DNA from: Rhizobium johnstonii 3841
Lineage (GTDB): Bacteria; Pseudomonadota; Alphaproteobacteria; Rhizobiales; Rhizobiaceae
DNA length: 64,000 bases
Direction of reading: 5' to 3'
NCBI RefSeq assembly: GCF_000009265.1
Contig: NC_008378.1
Span: 434,001-498,000, forward strand
Position numbers and translations under genes: made by a program. The notes below the pieces were generated by a model. That model ran no database searches. It had not been told where the DNA came from and saw only the letters and a program-made list of their open reading frames with translations. Shown piece after piece: positions 36,926-45,066 of the stretch. Within the stretch, counting starts at the first letter, position 1. Each line of letters begins with the position of its first letter.

Positions 36926-37948
36926 ATGACAGAGTATATCGGTCTCGACGTGTCAATGAAAGAGACAGCAATTTCGATCCGTCGCGCGGGCAGGCGGATC
37001 TGGCGCGGGAAGTGCGCCTCTGATCCCGCCGCCATAGCCGAACTTATCCGCACGCGAGCGCCAAGTGCGGAGCGCCTTGTGTTCGAAACGGGCCCTCTCT
37101 CGGTATGGTTCTATCATGCGCTGCGCGCCGAGGGACTGCCGGCCATTTGCGTCGACGCTCGTCACGCCAAAGCCGTGCTCGACATGGCTGCCAACAAAAC
37201 CGATGCCAACGACGCCGACGGGCTCGCGCACCTGGCGGAGGTCGGTTTCTTCCGCGAAGTCCGAGTAAAGGCCTTCGACAGCATGCTTTCTCGGACATTG
37301 GTCGCGGCTCGCACGAAACTCATGCGAACGACACTGGACGTAGCGAACCAGATTCGGGGATTGATGAAAACGTTCGGCCTTATCGTTCCGTGCAGTATGG
37401 GGGGCAAGTTTGAGGTGCATATTCGCTCCCTCCTGGCCGACAACGCCGGCCTTTCGAGGATAATCCTGCCCTTACTCGAAGCGTGGCGTAGCCTGCGCCT
37501 CCAGGCGGCTAGGTTGGGGAAGCAGCTCCTCGCCGAAGCACGTAGAAACCAGCAATGTCAGTTGCTTATGTCGATCCCCGGCGTTGGCGCGATCACAGCT
37601 ACTGCCTACATAACTGCCGTCGAGGATCCCGCGAACTTCAAGCGATCGCGCTCGGTAGGCGCATGGCTAGGGTTGACGACGCGGCGCTATCAATCAGGCG
37701 AAGTAGACTATGACGGCCATATCTTCAGACGCGGTGACACTCATGTGCGTTCGCTTCTCTATGAAGCGGCGGTGGTGATCCTGACCCGCAGCCGGGCCGA
37801 CAGCGATCTGCGTAAATGGGGTACAAAACTACGCGAGAAGATTGGCTTCAAACGCTCCGCGGTCGCTGTCGCCCGCAAACTCGCCGTCATCATGCATGCG
37901 ATGCTTCGATCCGGTGAGCCCTTCAACAGGGCGACAGCCACTACCTAA
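36926..37948 (+). CDS. IS110-family transposase (apparently intact)
   Basis: The 340-residue protein has the DEDD RuvC-like N-terminal domain of IS110 transposases: YIGLDVSMKETAISI with the first Asp, LVFETGPLSVWFYHAL with the Glu, and NKTDANDADGLAHLA with the last Asp pair. The C-terminal transposase_20 domain has SIPGVGAITATAYITAVEDP and VGAWLGLTTRRYQSG with the serine region following. No frameshift is seen. The start at 36926 is preferred over an in-frame start at 36764, which would run through the older IS fragment. IS110 elements move by bridge-RNA-guided recombination without terminal inverted repeats. Confidence 0.9.
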   Translation: MTEYIGLDVSMKETAISIRRAGRRIWRGKCASDPAAIAELIRTRAPSAERLVFETGPLSVWFYHALRAEGLPAICVDARHAKAVLDMAANKTDANDADGLAHLAEVGFFREVRVKAFDSMLSRTLVAARTKLMRTTLDVANQIRGLMKTFGLIVPCSMGGKFEVHIRSLLADNAGLSRIILPLLEAWRSLRLQAARLGKQLLAEARRNQQCQLLMSIPGVGAITATAYITAVEDPANFKRSRSVGAWLGLTTRRYQSGEVDYDGHIFRRGDTHVRSLLYEAAVVILTRSRADSDLRKWGTKLREKIGFKRSAVAVARKLAVIMHAMLRSGEPFNRATATT

Positions 37949-38484
37949 CTCTCGAGCTCTGTAACGCCCATGGCGTGAAGAGGCGTCCCTGCCGGGACCG
38001 AGGCTGGTCCATTCCGTTAAGACCGTTGCACCACGAGTTGCTCGGAGCGTGCGAGACATACATTGGAAGGACCGTCCCGCGAAGCACCATAATGCGGCGA
38101 CCCATGTCGACCGCGTAGACGACCATGCTCTCGGCAAACAGCCTCTCACACCTAAAAAGGCGCTTGCAAATCTCGCTATTAGACGACGGCCTTACACAGA
38201 TCCGGCTGACCACCTGGGTCGGTCATGAGAGCCCGGGAGTCAATCGAGCACACATCGGATGGTGTAATCCGGAGGATGACCGGGGGACGCGGGGCAGTCG
38301 TTAAGACGGCTAGTTTGACAGGCAGAAAGAAGCCGACTTCGCTCGTTTCTGGGCCTGCCTCCGGGGTCATCCCGCCCTGGCGCTCGCAAAGAAAAAACAG
38401 TTTTTAAAAGTCCTTGCGTCCGGATCATACGGTTGTTTTGGCTTGTGTCGTACGCTGCTCCGTATCCTAACGTTAGGCACCTCG
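37949..38484. other. Non-coding region after the IS110-family transposase
   Basis: No gene is recognised in these 536 bases. Part must be the right non-coding end of the IS110-family element, the place where a bridge RNA would be encoded in IS1111-type elements, since the left flank is at most about 30 bases. The boundary of the element cannot be set by eye because the family lacks terminal inverted repeats. The right end borders the stop of the minus-strand alcohol dehydrogenase. Confidence 0.5.
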
Positions 38485-39642
38485 TTACCAAGCGACTTCG
38501 TAGATCCTCGCGGCATCCGACAGCGACACCGTGCGCGGATTGTTGACCAGCAGGCGGATCTGTTTCATCGCACTTTCCGCTAGCAGGGGAAGCCCGTCCT
38601 TGGGAATTCCGACATCCCTCAGGCGTACGGGCAGGTTGAGGCGCACAGGCAGTATTGCCAGTCCTTCGATGAAACCGGCAAGCCGCTCAGCCTGACCGGC
38701 GGGCTCAAGGTCAGGAAAAAGGCACGGCGCCAGTTCCGCATAGGCATCACCGCACGCGATCGCGTTGAAGCGCAGCACATGCGGCAGGACCAGACTGTTG
38801 GAAAGGCCGTGCGCAACGTGATAGCGGCCACCGATCGGGTAGGCGAGAGCATGGACGGCAGCGACCGGCGAATTGGCAAAGGCCTGACCGGCCAACATGG
38901 CGCCGAGCAGCATCGCCTGCCGGGCGGCGAGATCGGTTCCTTTCATGACTGCGATCTCGATATTTGCCCCGAGTAGCCGAAGAGCCTCCTTGGCTAGGGC
39001 ACGGGAAACCGGATTGTTGTTCGCACTCGCGGAGGTAAAAGCCTCGATGGCGTGCACCATGGCGTCAATCCCCGTTGCAGCCGTCACGGCTGGAGGAAGG
39101 CCGAGGGTCAACTCCGCGTCGAGAAGTGCCGCATCCGGCAGTAGCACCGGCGATACGACGCCTTTTTTCTCGTGTGCACCCGTAGTGACAATGGAAATTG
39201 GAGTGACTTCGGAGCCGGTGCCTGCCGTCGTCGGCACGAGTACCAGCGGAAGGCGCTGCCCACGAACCTTAGCTACACCATATATATCGCCGAGTGCTTC
39301 GCCGCTTTTGCAGAGCAGGGCTACAAGTTTTGCGACATCGAGCGACGAGCCGCCGCCAATGCCCAGCACACCCGTGGCACCGAAACCGATCGCCTGCGCC
39401 ACAGCCGCATGAATGATGGCTTCCGGCGGATCGGCGACAACGCCGGTGAAGACCGATACTTCAACGCCGCCGTCCGCAAGGCTTGCCAGGGCCGGCTGAA
39501 CAAGCCCCGCCTTGACGACGCCTTCGTCCGAAATCACCATGACGCGCGACCCAAGTCGCGTTTTCGTCAGCTCCGAAAGCCTTGCGATGCAGCCCGGTCC
39601 CGCGATGATCTGCGGGACGGTCGCGAATGTGAATGTGGACAT
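38485..39642 (-). CDS. Iron-containing alcohol dehydrogenase (type III)
   Basis: The 385-residue enzyme has the NAD-binding GIGGGSSLDVAKLVALL motif near residue 95 and VPTTAGTGSEVTP near residue 138. The metal-binding elements are GIDAMVHAIEAFTS (Asp and His) and HGLSNSLVLPHVLRFN near residue 270. Family members reduce aldehydes, maleylacetate or similar oxo compounds. It lies 13 bases after the tandem nitrilase gene and ends the amide operon. It may process an aldehyde or alcohol arising from the substrate of that operon; the substrate is unknown. Confidence 0.9.
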   Translation of the reverse strand: MSTFTFATVPQIIAGPGCIARLSELTKTRLGSRVMVISDEGVVKAGLVQPALASLADGGVEVSVFTGVVADPPEAIIHAAVAQAIGFGATGVLGIGGGSSLDVAKLVALLCKSGEALGDIYGVAKVRGQRLPLVLVPTTAGTGSEVTPISIVTTGAHEKKGVVSPVLLPDAALLDAELTLGLPPAVTAATGIDAMVHAIEAFTSASANNNPVSRALAKEALRLLGANIEIAVMKGTDLAARQAMLLGAMLAGQAFANSPVAAVHALAYPIGGRYHVAHGLSNSLVLPHVLRFNAIACGDAYAELAPCLFPDLEPAGQAERLAGFIEGLAILPVRLNLPVRLRDVGIPKDGLPLLAESAMKQIRLLVNNPRTVSLSDAARIYEVAW

Positions 39643-39655
39643 CTTGGCCTGTCTC

Positions 39656-41395
39656 TCACTGATGCCATTTGACGAGCGGCTGATAGTGATGCGGCTGGCG
39701 CATGACGACAAGATCCTTTCGTCTGACGATGTTCGTCGGATAAGGCGTGTCGAGATTGGTGGTGTCGACGGCTGCCGCCGCAATCCCGTCCTCGTCCAGG
39801 ATTGCCGATTCCTGACGCGGAAAGGCAAAGGAATCCGGCCCGAAGACAGCGCTCTTGCCTTGGTATCCCCGTGCCGCATCCAGGACGTTGGCGAAGGCGA
39901 AATAGAGGTTGTTCTCGCCACCGCGCACGCGCAACGCATGCCAGTGGTAGGGATCGGCGCCCTTGGGGATCGGATAGTTATGCGGGATTTTCGTGCCGGT
40001 GTGGCTGCCGGTGAAAGTGCCTGCTATGGCTGATGGGCAAGCGACCACGTCGCATCCCATCAGCGCGAGCGAACGGATGGCTTCCGGATAGAGCGCGTCA
40101 TGGCCGACCGCCAGGCCGACGCGGCCGATGGCAAGATCGTAGACTTTCCATTCGTCGCCGGCCGTCGCCCAGCTGTCGGCAATGCCGAGATGTGTCTTGC
40201 GATAGCTGCCCACGAGGCCCTCGGGGCCGGCGAGAACAGCGCTGTTGTAGACCTTGTCCCCGTCCTCTTCGGCAAATCCGGCTACAAGATAGAAACCGAG
40301 CTTCATCGCCAGACGAACGAAGGCCGATACCGTCGGGCCCGAGAGCGATTCCGCCCTGCCATGCGGGGCCTCCAATCCTGTCAGAGATAGTTCCGGGAAC
40401 ACCAGAATATCCGGTGCTGTCGTTGCCTTCGCCTCGGCTGCCAGATCGGCGATGCGGGCGAGATTGTCGGCGACAACGGAGGTGGGGGCGAACTGGGCGA
40501 CGGCGGCGCGCGATGCGCGTCCGCGCGGGATCGGCTGGTAGCCATAGAGACGGAAGTAATCGCCCGGATTCCAGGTGAAGCTGTTGGTCATCATGTTCAT
40601 GTAGAGCTCGGGCCGGCGGGACTTGAAGACCGGTTCGAACAAGACCTCGCGGCGGCGGGCGCGGGCAAGATCGACCGTGCCATAGGCAATCCCGTCGCCC
40701 GTATCGATCGATGCTGCGACCGTGCCGTCCGGTTCGATCAGGCAGCTTCCACCGGAAAACTGCACGGTTCTCTCCAGCCCCCACCGGTTGCTTTCGATCA
40801 CATAGCAGGCGTTTTCGAAGGCGCGGTTGATCCAATAGGGTGCCGGCGTGCGCTCCTGCAGCCAGTTGGAGATATGGCAGATGATGTCGGCACCGGCGAG
40901 TGCCTCCAGGCGCGCCGTCTCGAAGAAGTGCAGATCCATGCAGACCAGCATCGAGATCCGGCCGATCTCGGTTTCGAATACCTCGTGGACGATGTCGCCG
41001 TTGGCAGCCCATTTCGGTTCCGCGATATAGGGATGCGATTTGCGATGCCGGCCAACGACGCCGCCTGGGCCGATCAGGACGGCGGTATTGTAGTAAAGAT
41101 CGCTTGCCGGATCGACTTCCGGCATGCCGACGACGATATAGCAGCGGTGTTTGCTGGCAATGGCCTGGAAAACATCCGTGGTCGCTCCGGGGATAGTCTC
41201 GACGAAAGGTTTCACCTCGGCCCTGTCGAACCAGCAATAGCCGGTCGTGCCCATTTCGGGCGTGACGATCAGGCGCGCACCTGCCTCCGCTGCCTCCTCG
41301 CAAAGGGCTGTCAGCCGGCTGATATTGCGCGCCTTTTCGAACATGGTCGGTTCGAACTGGATGGTGGCCGCGGTATAGCTTTGTGTCGATGTCAT
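39656..41395 (-). CDS. Tandem nitrilase-superfamily fusion with one intact and one altered catalytic triad
   Basis: The 579-residue protein contains two carbon-nitrogen hydrolase domains. Domain 1 (about residues 5-285) has a complete Glu-Lys-Cys triad: E47 in VTPEMGTTGY, K119 in GRHRKSHPY and C152 in LVCMDLHFFET. Domain 2 (about residues 295-570) has E335 (FPELSLTGLE) and K400 (SYRKTHLG), but the Cys position is Gly431 in LAVGHDALYPE (codon GGC at 40103-40105). Family members hydrolyse nitriles, amides or N-carbamyl compounds. Following a urea/amide importer, an amidase role for domain 1 is likely; domain 2 is probably structural or regulatory. An in-frame ATG at 41407 is an alternative start. 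Confidence 0.88.
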   Translation of the reverse strand: MTSTQSYTAATIQFEPTMFEKARNISRLTALCEEAAEAGARLIVTPEMGTTGYCWFDRAEVKPFVETIPGATTDVFQAIASKHRCYIVVGMPEVDPASDLYYNTAVLIGPGGVVGRHRKSHPYIAEPKWAANGDIVHEVFETEIGRISMLVCMDLHFFETARLEALAGADIICHISNWLQERTPAPYWINRAFENACYVIESNRWGLERTVQFSGGSCLIEPDGTVAASIDTGDGIAYGTVDLARARRREVLFEPVFKSRRPELYMNMMTNSFTWNPGDYFRLYGYQPIPRGRASRAAVAQFAPTSVVADNLARIADLAAEAKATTAPDILVFPELSLTGLEAPHGRAESLSGPTVSAFVRLAMKLGFYLVAGFAEEDGDKVYNSAVLAGPEGLVGSYRKTHLGIADSWATAGDEWKVYDLAIGRVGLAVGHDALYPEAIRSLALMGCDVVACPSAIAGTFTGSHTGTKIPHNYPIPKGADPYHWHALRVRGGENNLYFAFANVLDAARGYQGKSAVFGPDSFAFPRQESAILDEDGIAAAAVDTTNLDTPYPTNIVRRKDLVVMRQPHHYQPLVKWHQ

Positions 41396-41435
41396 GGTTG
41401 TTCCCATTGTCTCTATGAAAGGATATCGGTCTGTT

Positions 41436-42131
41436 TCAGACAGCCATATGCCGATGAACAAGCGCGTCGGAGAGCGTGTCGATGGCGCCGGCCGCGACCA
41501 CGCCTCCCTTCTCCAGCATTGCGAACTGATGAGACGCGTGCCGCGCAAAGGCGACGTTTTGCTCGACGAGAATGATCGTCATGCCGATCTCGCGATTGAG
41601 CCGGATGATGATCTTTTCAATCTCCTCGACGATGGAGGGCTGGATGCCTTCGTTCGGTTCATCGAGAAGAAGCACCTTTGGGTCGGCGGCCAGCGCGCGG
41701 GCGATAGCAAGCTGCTGTTGCTGACCGCCCGAAAGCACGCCGCCAGGTCGATCGAGGTTGGCCATAAGATAAGGGAAGAGCTCCGGCACCAGCGCCGGAA
41801 TCTCGCGTTTGCCATCGGTGCGGGCAAAGGCGCCCATCAGGATGTTCTCACGGATGGTAAAATCGGGAATGATCTCCCTGCCCTGGGGGACATAGGCGAT
41901 ACCGGCCCTGGCCCTCACATGCGTTGGGGACAAGGCGATGTCTTTTCCCTGCAGACGCATCTCGCCCGTCATGCGGTCGGTCAGCGCCATCAGGGTTTTC
42001 AACAGCGTCGTCTTGCCGGTGCCGTTGCGGCCGAGAATGCTCGTCACCTTGCCGGCCGGAACATCGAGCGTGATGCCGTGCAGGATATGGCTGCGGCCGT
42101 AGTAGCTGTGCACGTCTTTCAACGACAGCAT
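41436..42131 (-). CDS. urtE: Urea/amide-type ABC transporter ATPase (UrtE-like)
   Basis: The 231-residue ATPase has Walker A LGRNGTGKTTLLKTLM, signature LSGGQQQQLAIARAL and Walker B VLLLDEPNEGIQPSIVEEI, the pattern of UrtE. It starts MLSLKDVHSYYGRSHIL, also UrtE-like. Its ATG shares one base with the urtD stop (TGATG). Together with the UrtD-like ATPase it powers uptake of urea or short-chain amides. Confidence 0.92.
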   Translation of the reverse strand: MLSLKDVHSYYGRSHILHGITLDVPAGKVTSILGRNGTGKTTLLKTLMALTDRMTGEMRLQGKDIALSPTHVRARAGIAYVPQGREIIPDFTIRENILMGAFARTDGKREIPALVPELFPYLMANLDRPGGVLSGGQQQQLAIARALAADPKVLLLDEPNEGIQPSIVEEIEKIIIRLNREIGMTIILVEQNVAFARHASHQFAMLEKGGVVAAGAIDTLSDALVHRHMAV

Positions 42132-42880
42132 CAGGATATTCCTTTCGAACCGAGATAGGCTTCGCGAACTTTCGGATTGCGTTCGATATCTTCGACGCTT
42201 CCTTCCGCCAGAACCTCTCCGAGATGGAGAACGGTGATGCGCTCGGCGATTTCACGGACGAAGCCCATGTCGTGTTCGACAACGAGAATCGTATGGCGAC
42301 CTTTGAGATTGTTTATGATCTCTGCGGTCTTGCGGGTTTCCGCCTGGGTCATCCCGGCGGTCGGTTCATCGAGCAGAACCACCTTGGGATCCTGGACAAT
42401 GAGCATGCCGAGCTCCAGCCACTGCGTCTGGCCGTGACTGAGATAGGCGGCCATCATGCCGTGCTCGGCATCGAGGCCGATGAGGGCAAGGACGTCGTCC
42501 ACACGCCCTGCCTCGGCGCGCGAAAACCCAAACCGCAGATTGGCGAGCACTGAAGGGTTGCGGCAATTGGCGACCTCCAGATTCTGTCGCACGGTAAGAT
42601 CGCGAAAGACGCTGGGGATCTGGAATTTCCGGCCTATGCCGGCGCGCGCGATGCGGTGTTCGGGCCAGTTGGTGATGTCGGTGTCGTAGACGAAGACCTT
42701 GCCCTGCGTGCTGCGCGTCTTGCCGCTGACCAGATCCATCAAGGTCGTCTTACCCGCGCCGTTCGCGCCAAGCAGCACACGCAGCTCGCCGTCGAAGACG
42801 GTGATGCTGACATTGTTGACGGCGCGGAAGCCGCCAAAATCGACGCTGAGACCGTCGATGGTCAATGCGATCGCACTCAT
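42131..42880 (-). CDS. urtD: Urea/amide-type ABC transporter ATPase (UrtD-like)
   Basis: The 249-residue ATPase has Walker A LLGANGAGKTTLMDLVSGKT, a signature LSHGQTQWLELGM characteristic of UrtD (LSHGQKQWLEIGM in relatives) and Walker B VVLLDEPTAGMT. The start at 42880 is one base from the urtC stop. It is a cytoplasmic subunit of the importer. The LSHGQ signature distinguishes it from LivG proteins. Confidence 0.93.
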   Translation of the reverse strand: MSAIALTIDGLSVDFGGFRAVNNVSITVFDGELRVLLGANGAGKTTLMDLVSGKTRSTQGKVFVYDTDITNWPEHRIARAGIGRKFQIPSVFRDLTVRQNLEVANCRNPSVLANLRFGFSRAEAGRVDDVLALIGLDAEHGMMAAYLSHGQTQWLELGMLIVQDPKVVLLDEPTAGMTQAETRKTAEIINNLKGRHTILVVEHDMGFVREIAERITVLHLGEVLAEGSVEDIERNPKVREAYLGSKGIS

Positions 42881-42881
42881 A

Positions 42882-44021
42882 TCACAATGCCTCGCTTTGT
42901 TGCTGCAACGATGAAGATGCAGCGCCTGGTTTGAGCCGGCGGATAAACTGCCGCAGCACATCATGTGCAACGCCGCCAAGGCCACGCGGCATGAACAGAA
43001 CGACCAGCACGAAGATGAGACCGATGATTGCCTTCCATGCCTCGACCAGCGCTTCGGTCTCGCTGACCTCCGCCTCGATCATGTTGATCAGGATCGCGCC
43101 GATGCAGGCGCCGAGCAGGGAGGAGCGGCCGCCGACGGCAGCCCAGACCACCATCGTCACGGAAAAGGACAGGTCCATGAACGTCGGAGAGGCGAACTCT
43201 GCGACGACCACGTAGAGCATGCCGGCAACGCCGGCGATCCCCGCCGAAATCACGAAGAAAAACACCTGGTAGAGCGAGACGTCGAAGCCGAGATAGCGGG
43301 CGCGCACATGATCGTCGCGGATGGCCTGCAGGATCATGCCGGCGCGGGTTTCAACAATGAGACGGGCACCGATGAGCGTCAGCGACAGGCATGTGGCACA
43401 CAGATAATAGGTCGCCCGGCTGTAGGGATCGAATTCGATGCCGCCGATCGTCAGCCAGCCAAGATCCGTCAGGCCGTTGAAGCCGTTGGTCACCGGTTGC
43501 GCATCGACCACGACGAGGCGGACAAGCAGAACGAGCGCCAGCGTGATGATCGAGACGAAAACGCCAGAAATGCGCTTGCGGAAAACCAGCATGCCAAGTG
43601 CTCCGGCAATTACCACCGGAAGCACGATGCCGAGCACCAGCCCCACCGACTGGCTTTGAAACGGAAGCCAGAGGAAGGAGCCCTTGTTGATGCAGCAAAG
43701 CTCCGTCGGCGCGCCGGGCTCGGCATTCCAGAGCATGAAATCAGGAACGGGCTTATCGGAGCCCTGTTGGAGACTGGTCAGGCTCGACAGCTTCAGCGAC
43801 ATGGCCAGCATGTATGCGCCGAGGCCGAAAAACAGTCCCTGGCCGAGATTGAGAATACCTGCATATCCCCATGTGAGCGCGATGGCGACGCCCAGCATGC
43901 CGTAGACCAGGTATTTCGAAATGCGATTCAGCCAGAATTCGTCGCCAAAAACGGGCGCTGCAAAAATCACCGCGATGAAGAGCACATAGGCCGCGACCTG
44001 GAATTTCCGTTCGATGCTCAT
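42882..44021 (-). CDS. urtC: Urea/amide-type ABC transporter permease (UrtC-like)
   Basis: The 379-residue membrane protein has about ten hydrophobic segments. UrtC-type motifs are LTWGYAGILNLGQGLFFGLG near residue 55, the long hydrophilic insert after MAMSLKL-type helix 3 (with CCINKGSFLWLPF) and the cytoplasmic loop AIRDDHVRARYLGFDV. Start at 44021 lies one base from the urtB stop. It pairs with the UrtB-like permease. Confidence 0.92.
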   Translation of the reverse strand: MSIERKFQVAAYVLFIAVIFAAPVFGDEFWLNRISKYLVYGMLGVAIALTWGYAGILNLGQGLFFGLGAYMLAMSLKLSSLTSLQQGSDKPVPDFMLWNAEPGAPTELCCINKGSFLWLPFQSQSVGLVLGIVLPVVIAGALGMLVFRKRISGVFVSIITLALVLLVRLVVVDAQPVTNGFNGLTDLGWLTIGGIEFDPYSRATYYLCATCLSLTLIGARLIVETRAGMILQAIRDDHVRARYLGFDVSLYQVFFFVISAGIAGVAGMLYVVVAEFASPTFMDLSFSVTMVVWAAVGGRSSLLGACIGAILINMIEAEVSETEALVEAWKAIIGLIFVLVVLFMPRGLGGVAHDVLRQFIRRLKPGAASSSLQQQSEAL

Positions 44022-44022
44022 G

Positions 44023-44916
44023 TCAGCGCCCCTTGAACGAGAACAGCCCGCTGGGCTTGACGAGAATGACGAGAATGACGACCCCGAACACGACGGCACG
44101 TGCCAGGATGTCGTTCGTCCCGATGGCGACCAGCGCATTGATTTCGCCGAGCAGCCCTGACGACAGGATGGTGCCGAAAAGGCTACCGACCCCGCCGGTG
44201 ACGACGACCATGAAGCCGTCGACGACCATTGTCGTGCCCATATCGGGAAAGACCGTCTTGAAGCCGGACATCATGACGCCGGCAACACCGGCAAGGCCGG
44301 AACCGAACGCAAATGTCATGGCGTTGACGCGTTTCACGTCGATGCCGCAGGCTGCCGCCATTTTCGGGTTCCGGATGATGGCGCGAACCTGCATGCCGGC
44401 CGCCGTCCGGTAGAGAATGAACCACGTCGCCAGTGTCAGCGCGGCGGTAACGGCGATGATAAAGGTGCGGTAGGCATTGATGTCGGCGCCGGCAAGCCTG
44501 AACGTGCCCTGCAGGTAGGCAGGCACCGGGACGTTCTGCAGGCCGGCCCCAAGACCTTCGACATGAATGCCGAAAAAGGACAGGCCGAATTCGAGCCGCA
44601 CGGCCTGCTGCAGGAGGATGGCGATCCCCCAGGTGGCGAGAAGCGTGTCCAGCAGACGGCCATAAAGCCGCCGCACAACCACCCGCTCGATCAGCAGACC
44701 GAGCAGGGCCGTCACGACGAAGGCCAGCGGGATCGCAAGCAGAAGGCTTGCCTTCAGCCAGATGCCGGAGAGGACGGCGACATAGGCGCCGATCATGACC
44801 ATCTCTCCATGAGCCATGTTGATGACGCCCATAGCGCCGTAGGTGATGGCAAGGCCGAGCGCCACCAAAAGAAGGATCGAGCCGAGACTGAGGCCGATAA
44901 ACAGAATGTCGAGCAT
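44023..44916 (-). CDS. urtB: Urea/amide-type ABC transporter permease (UrtB-like)
   Basis: The 297-residue permease begins MLDILFIGLSLGSILLLVAL and has the INMAHGEMVMIGAYVAVL motif near residue 33, typical of UrtB. The GGVGSLFGTILSSGLLGEIN stretch near residue 240 is the conserved family loop. It is separated from the binding-protein gene by 150 bases that contain a strong hairpin. Confidence 0.93.
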   Translation of the reverse strand: MLDILFIGLSLGSILLLVALGLAITYGAMGVINMAHGEMVMIGAYVAVLSGIWLKASLLLAIPLAFVVTALLGLLIERVVVRRLYGRLLDTLLATWGIAILLQQAVRLEFGLSFFGIHVEGLGAGLQNVPVPAYLQGTFRLAGADINAYRTFIIAVTAALTLATWFILYRTAAGMQVRAIIRNPKMAAACGIDVKRVNAMTFAFGSGLAGVAGVMMSGFKTVFPDMGTTMVVDGFMVVVTGGVGSLFGTILSSGLLGEINALVAIGTNDILARAVVFGVVILVILVKPSGLFSFKGR

Positions 44917-45028
44917 AACGCCACCGTTCGTGACAAGGGTGGGCCGAACTCTGCTGCGCCTTGCCGATCCTGACGGCAGGATGGCAGCTTGGGGAAGAAG
45001 AGTGGAGGCCCGCCTTAACGAGACATGA

Positions 45029-45052
45029 TCCCGCCACCCATGGATGGCGGGA
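45029..45052. other. Intercistronic hairpin between urtA and urtB
   Basis: TCCCGCCA (45029-45036) and TGGCGGGA (45045-45052) form a perfect 8-bp stem with an 8-base loop in the 150-base gap. No T-tract follows on the transcribed (minus) strand, so it is more likely an mRNA stabiliser that keeps the binding protein more abundant than the permeases. Confidence 0.65.
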
Positions 45053-45066
45053 CGACGCGGGAGGGG

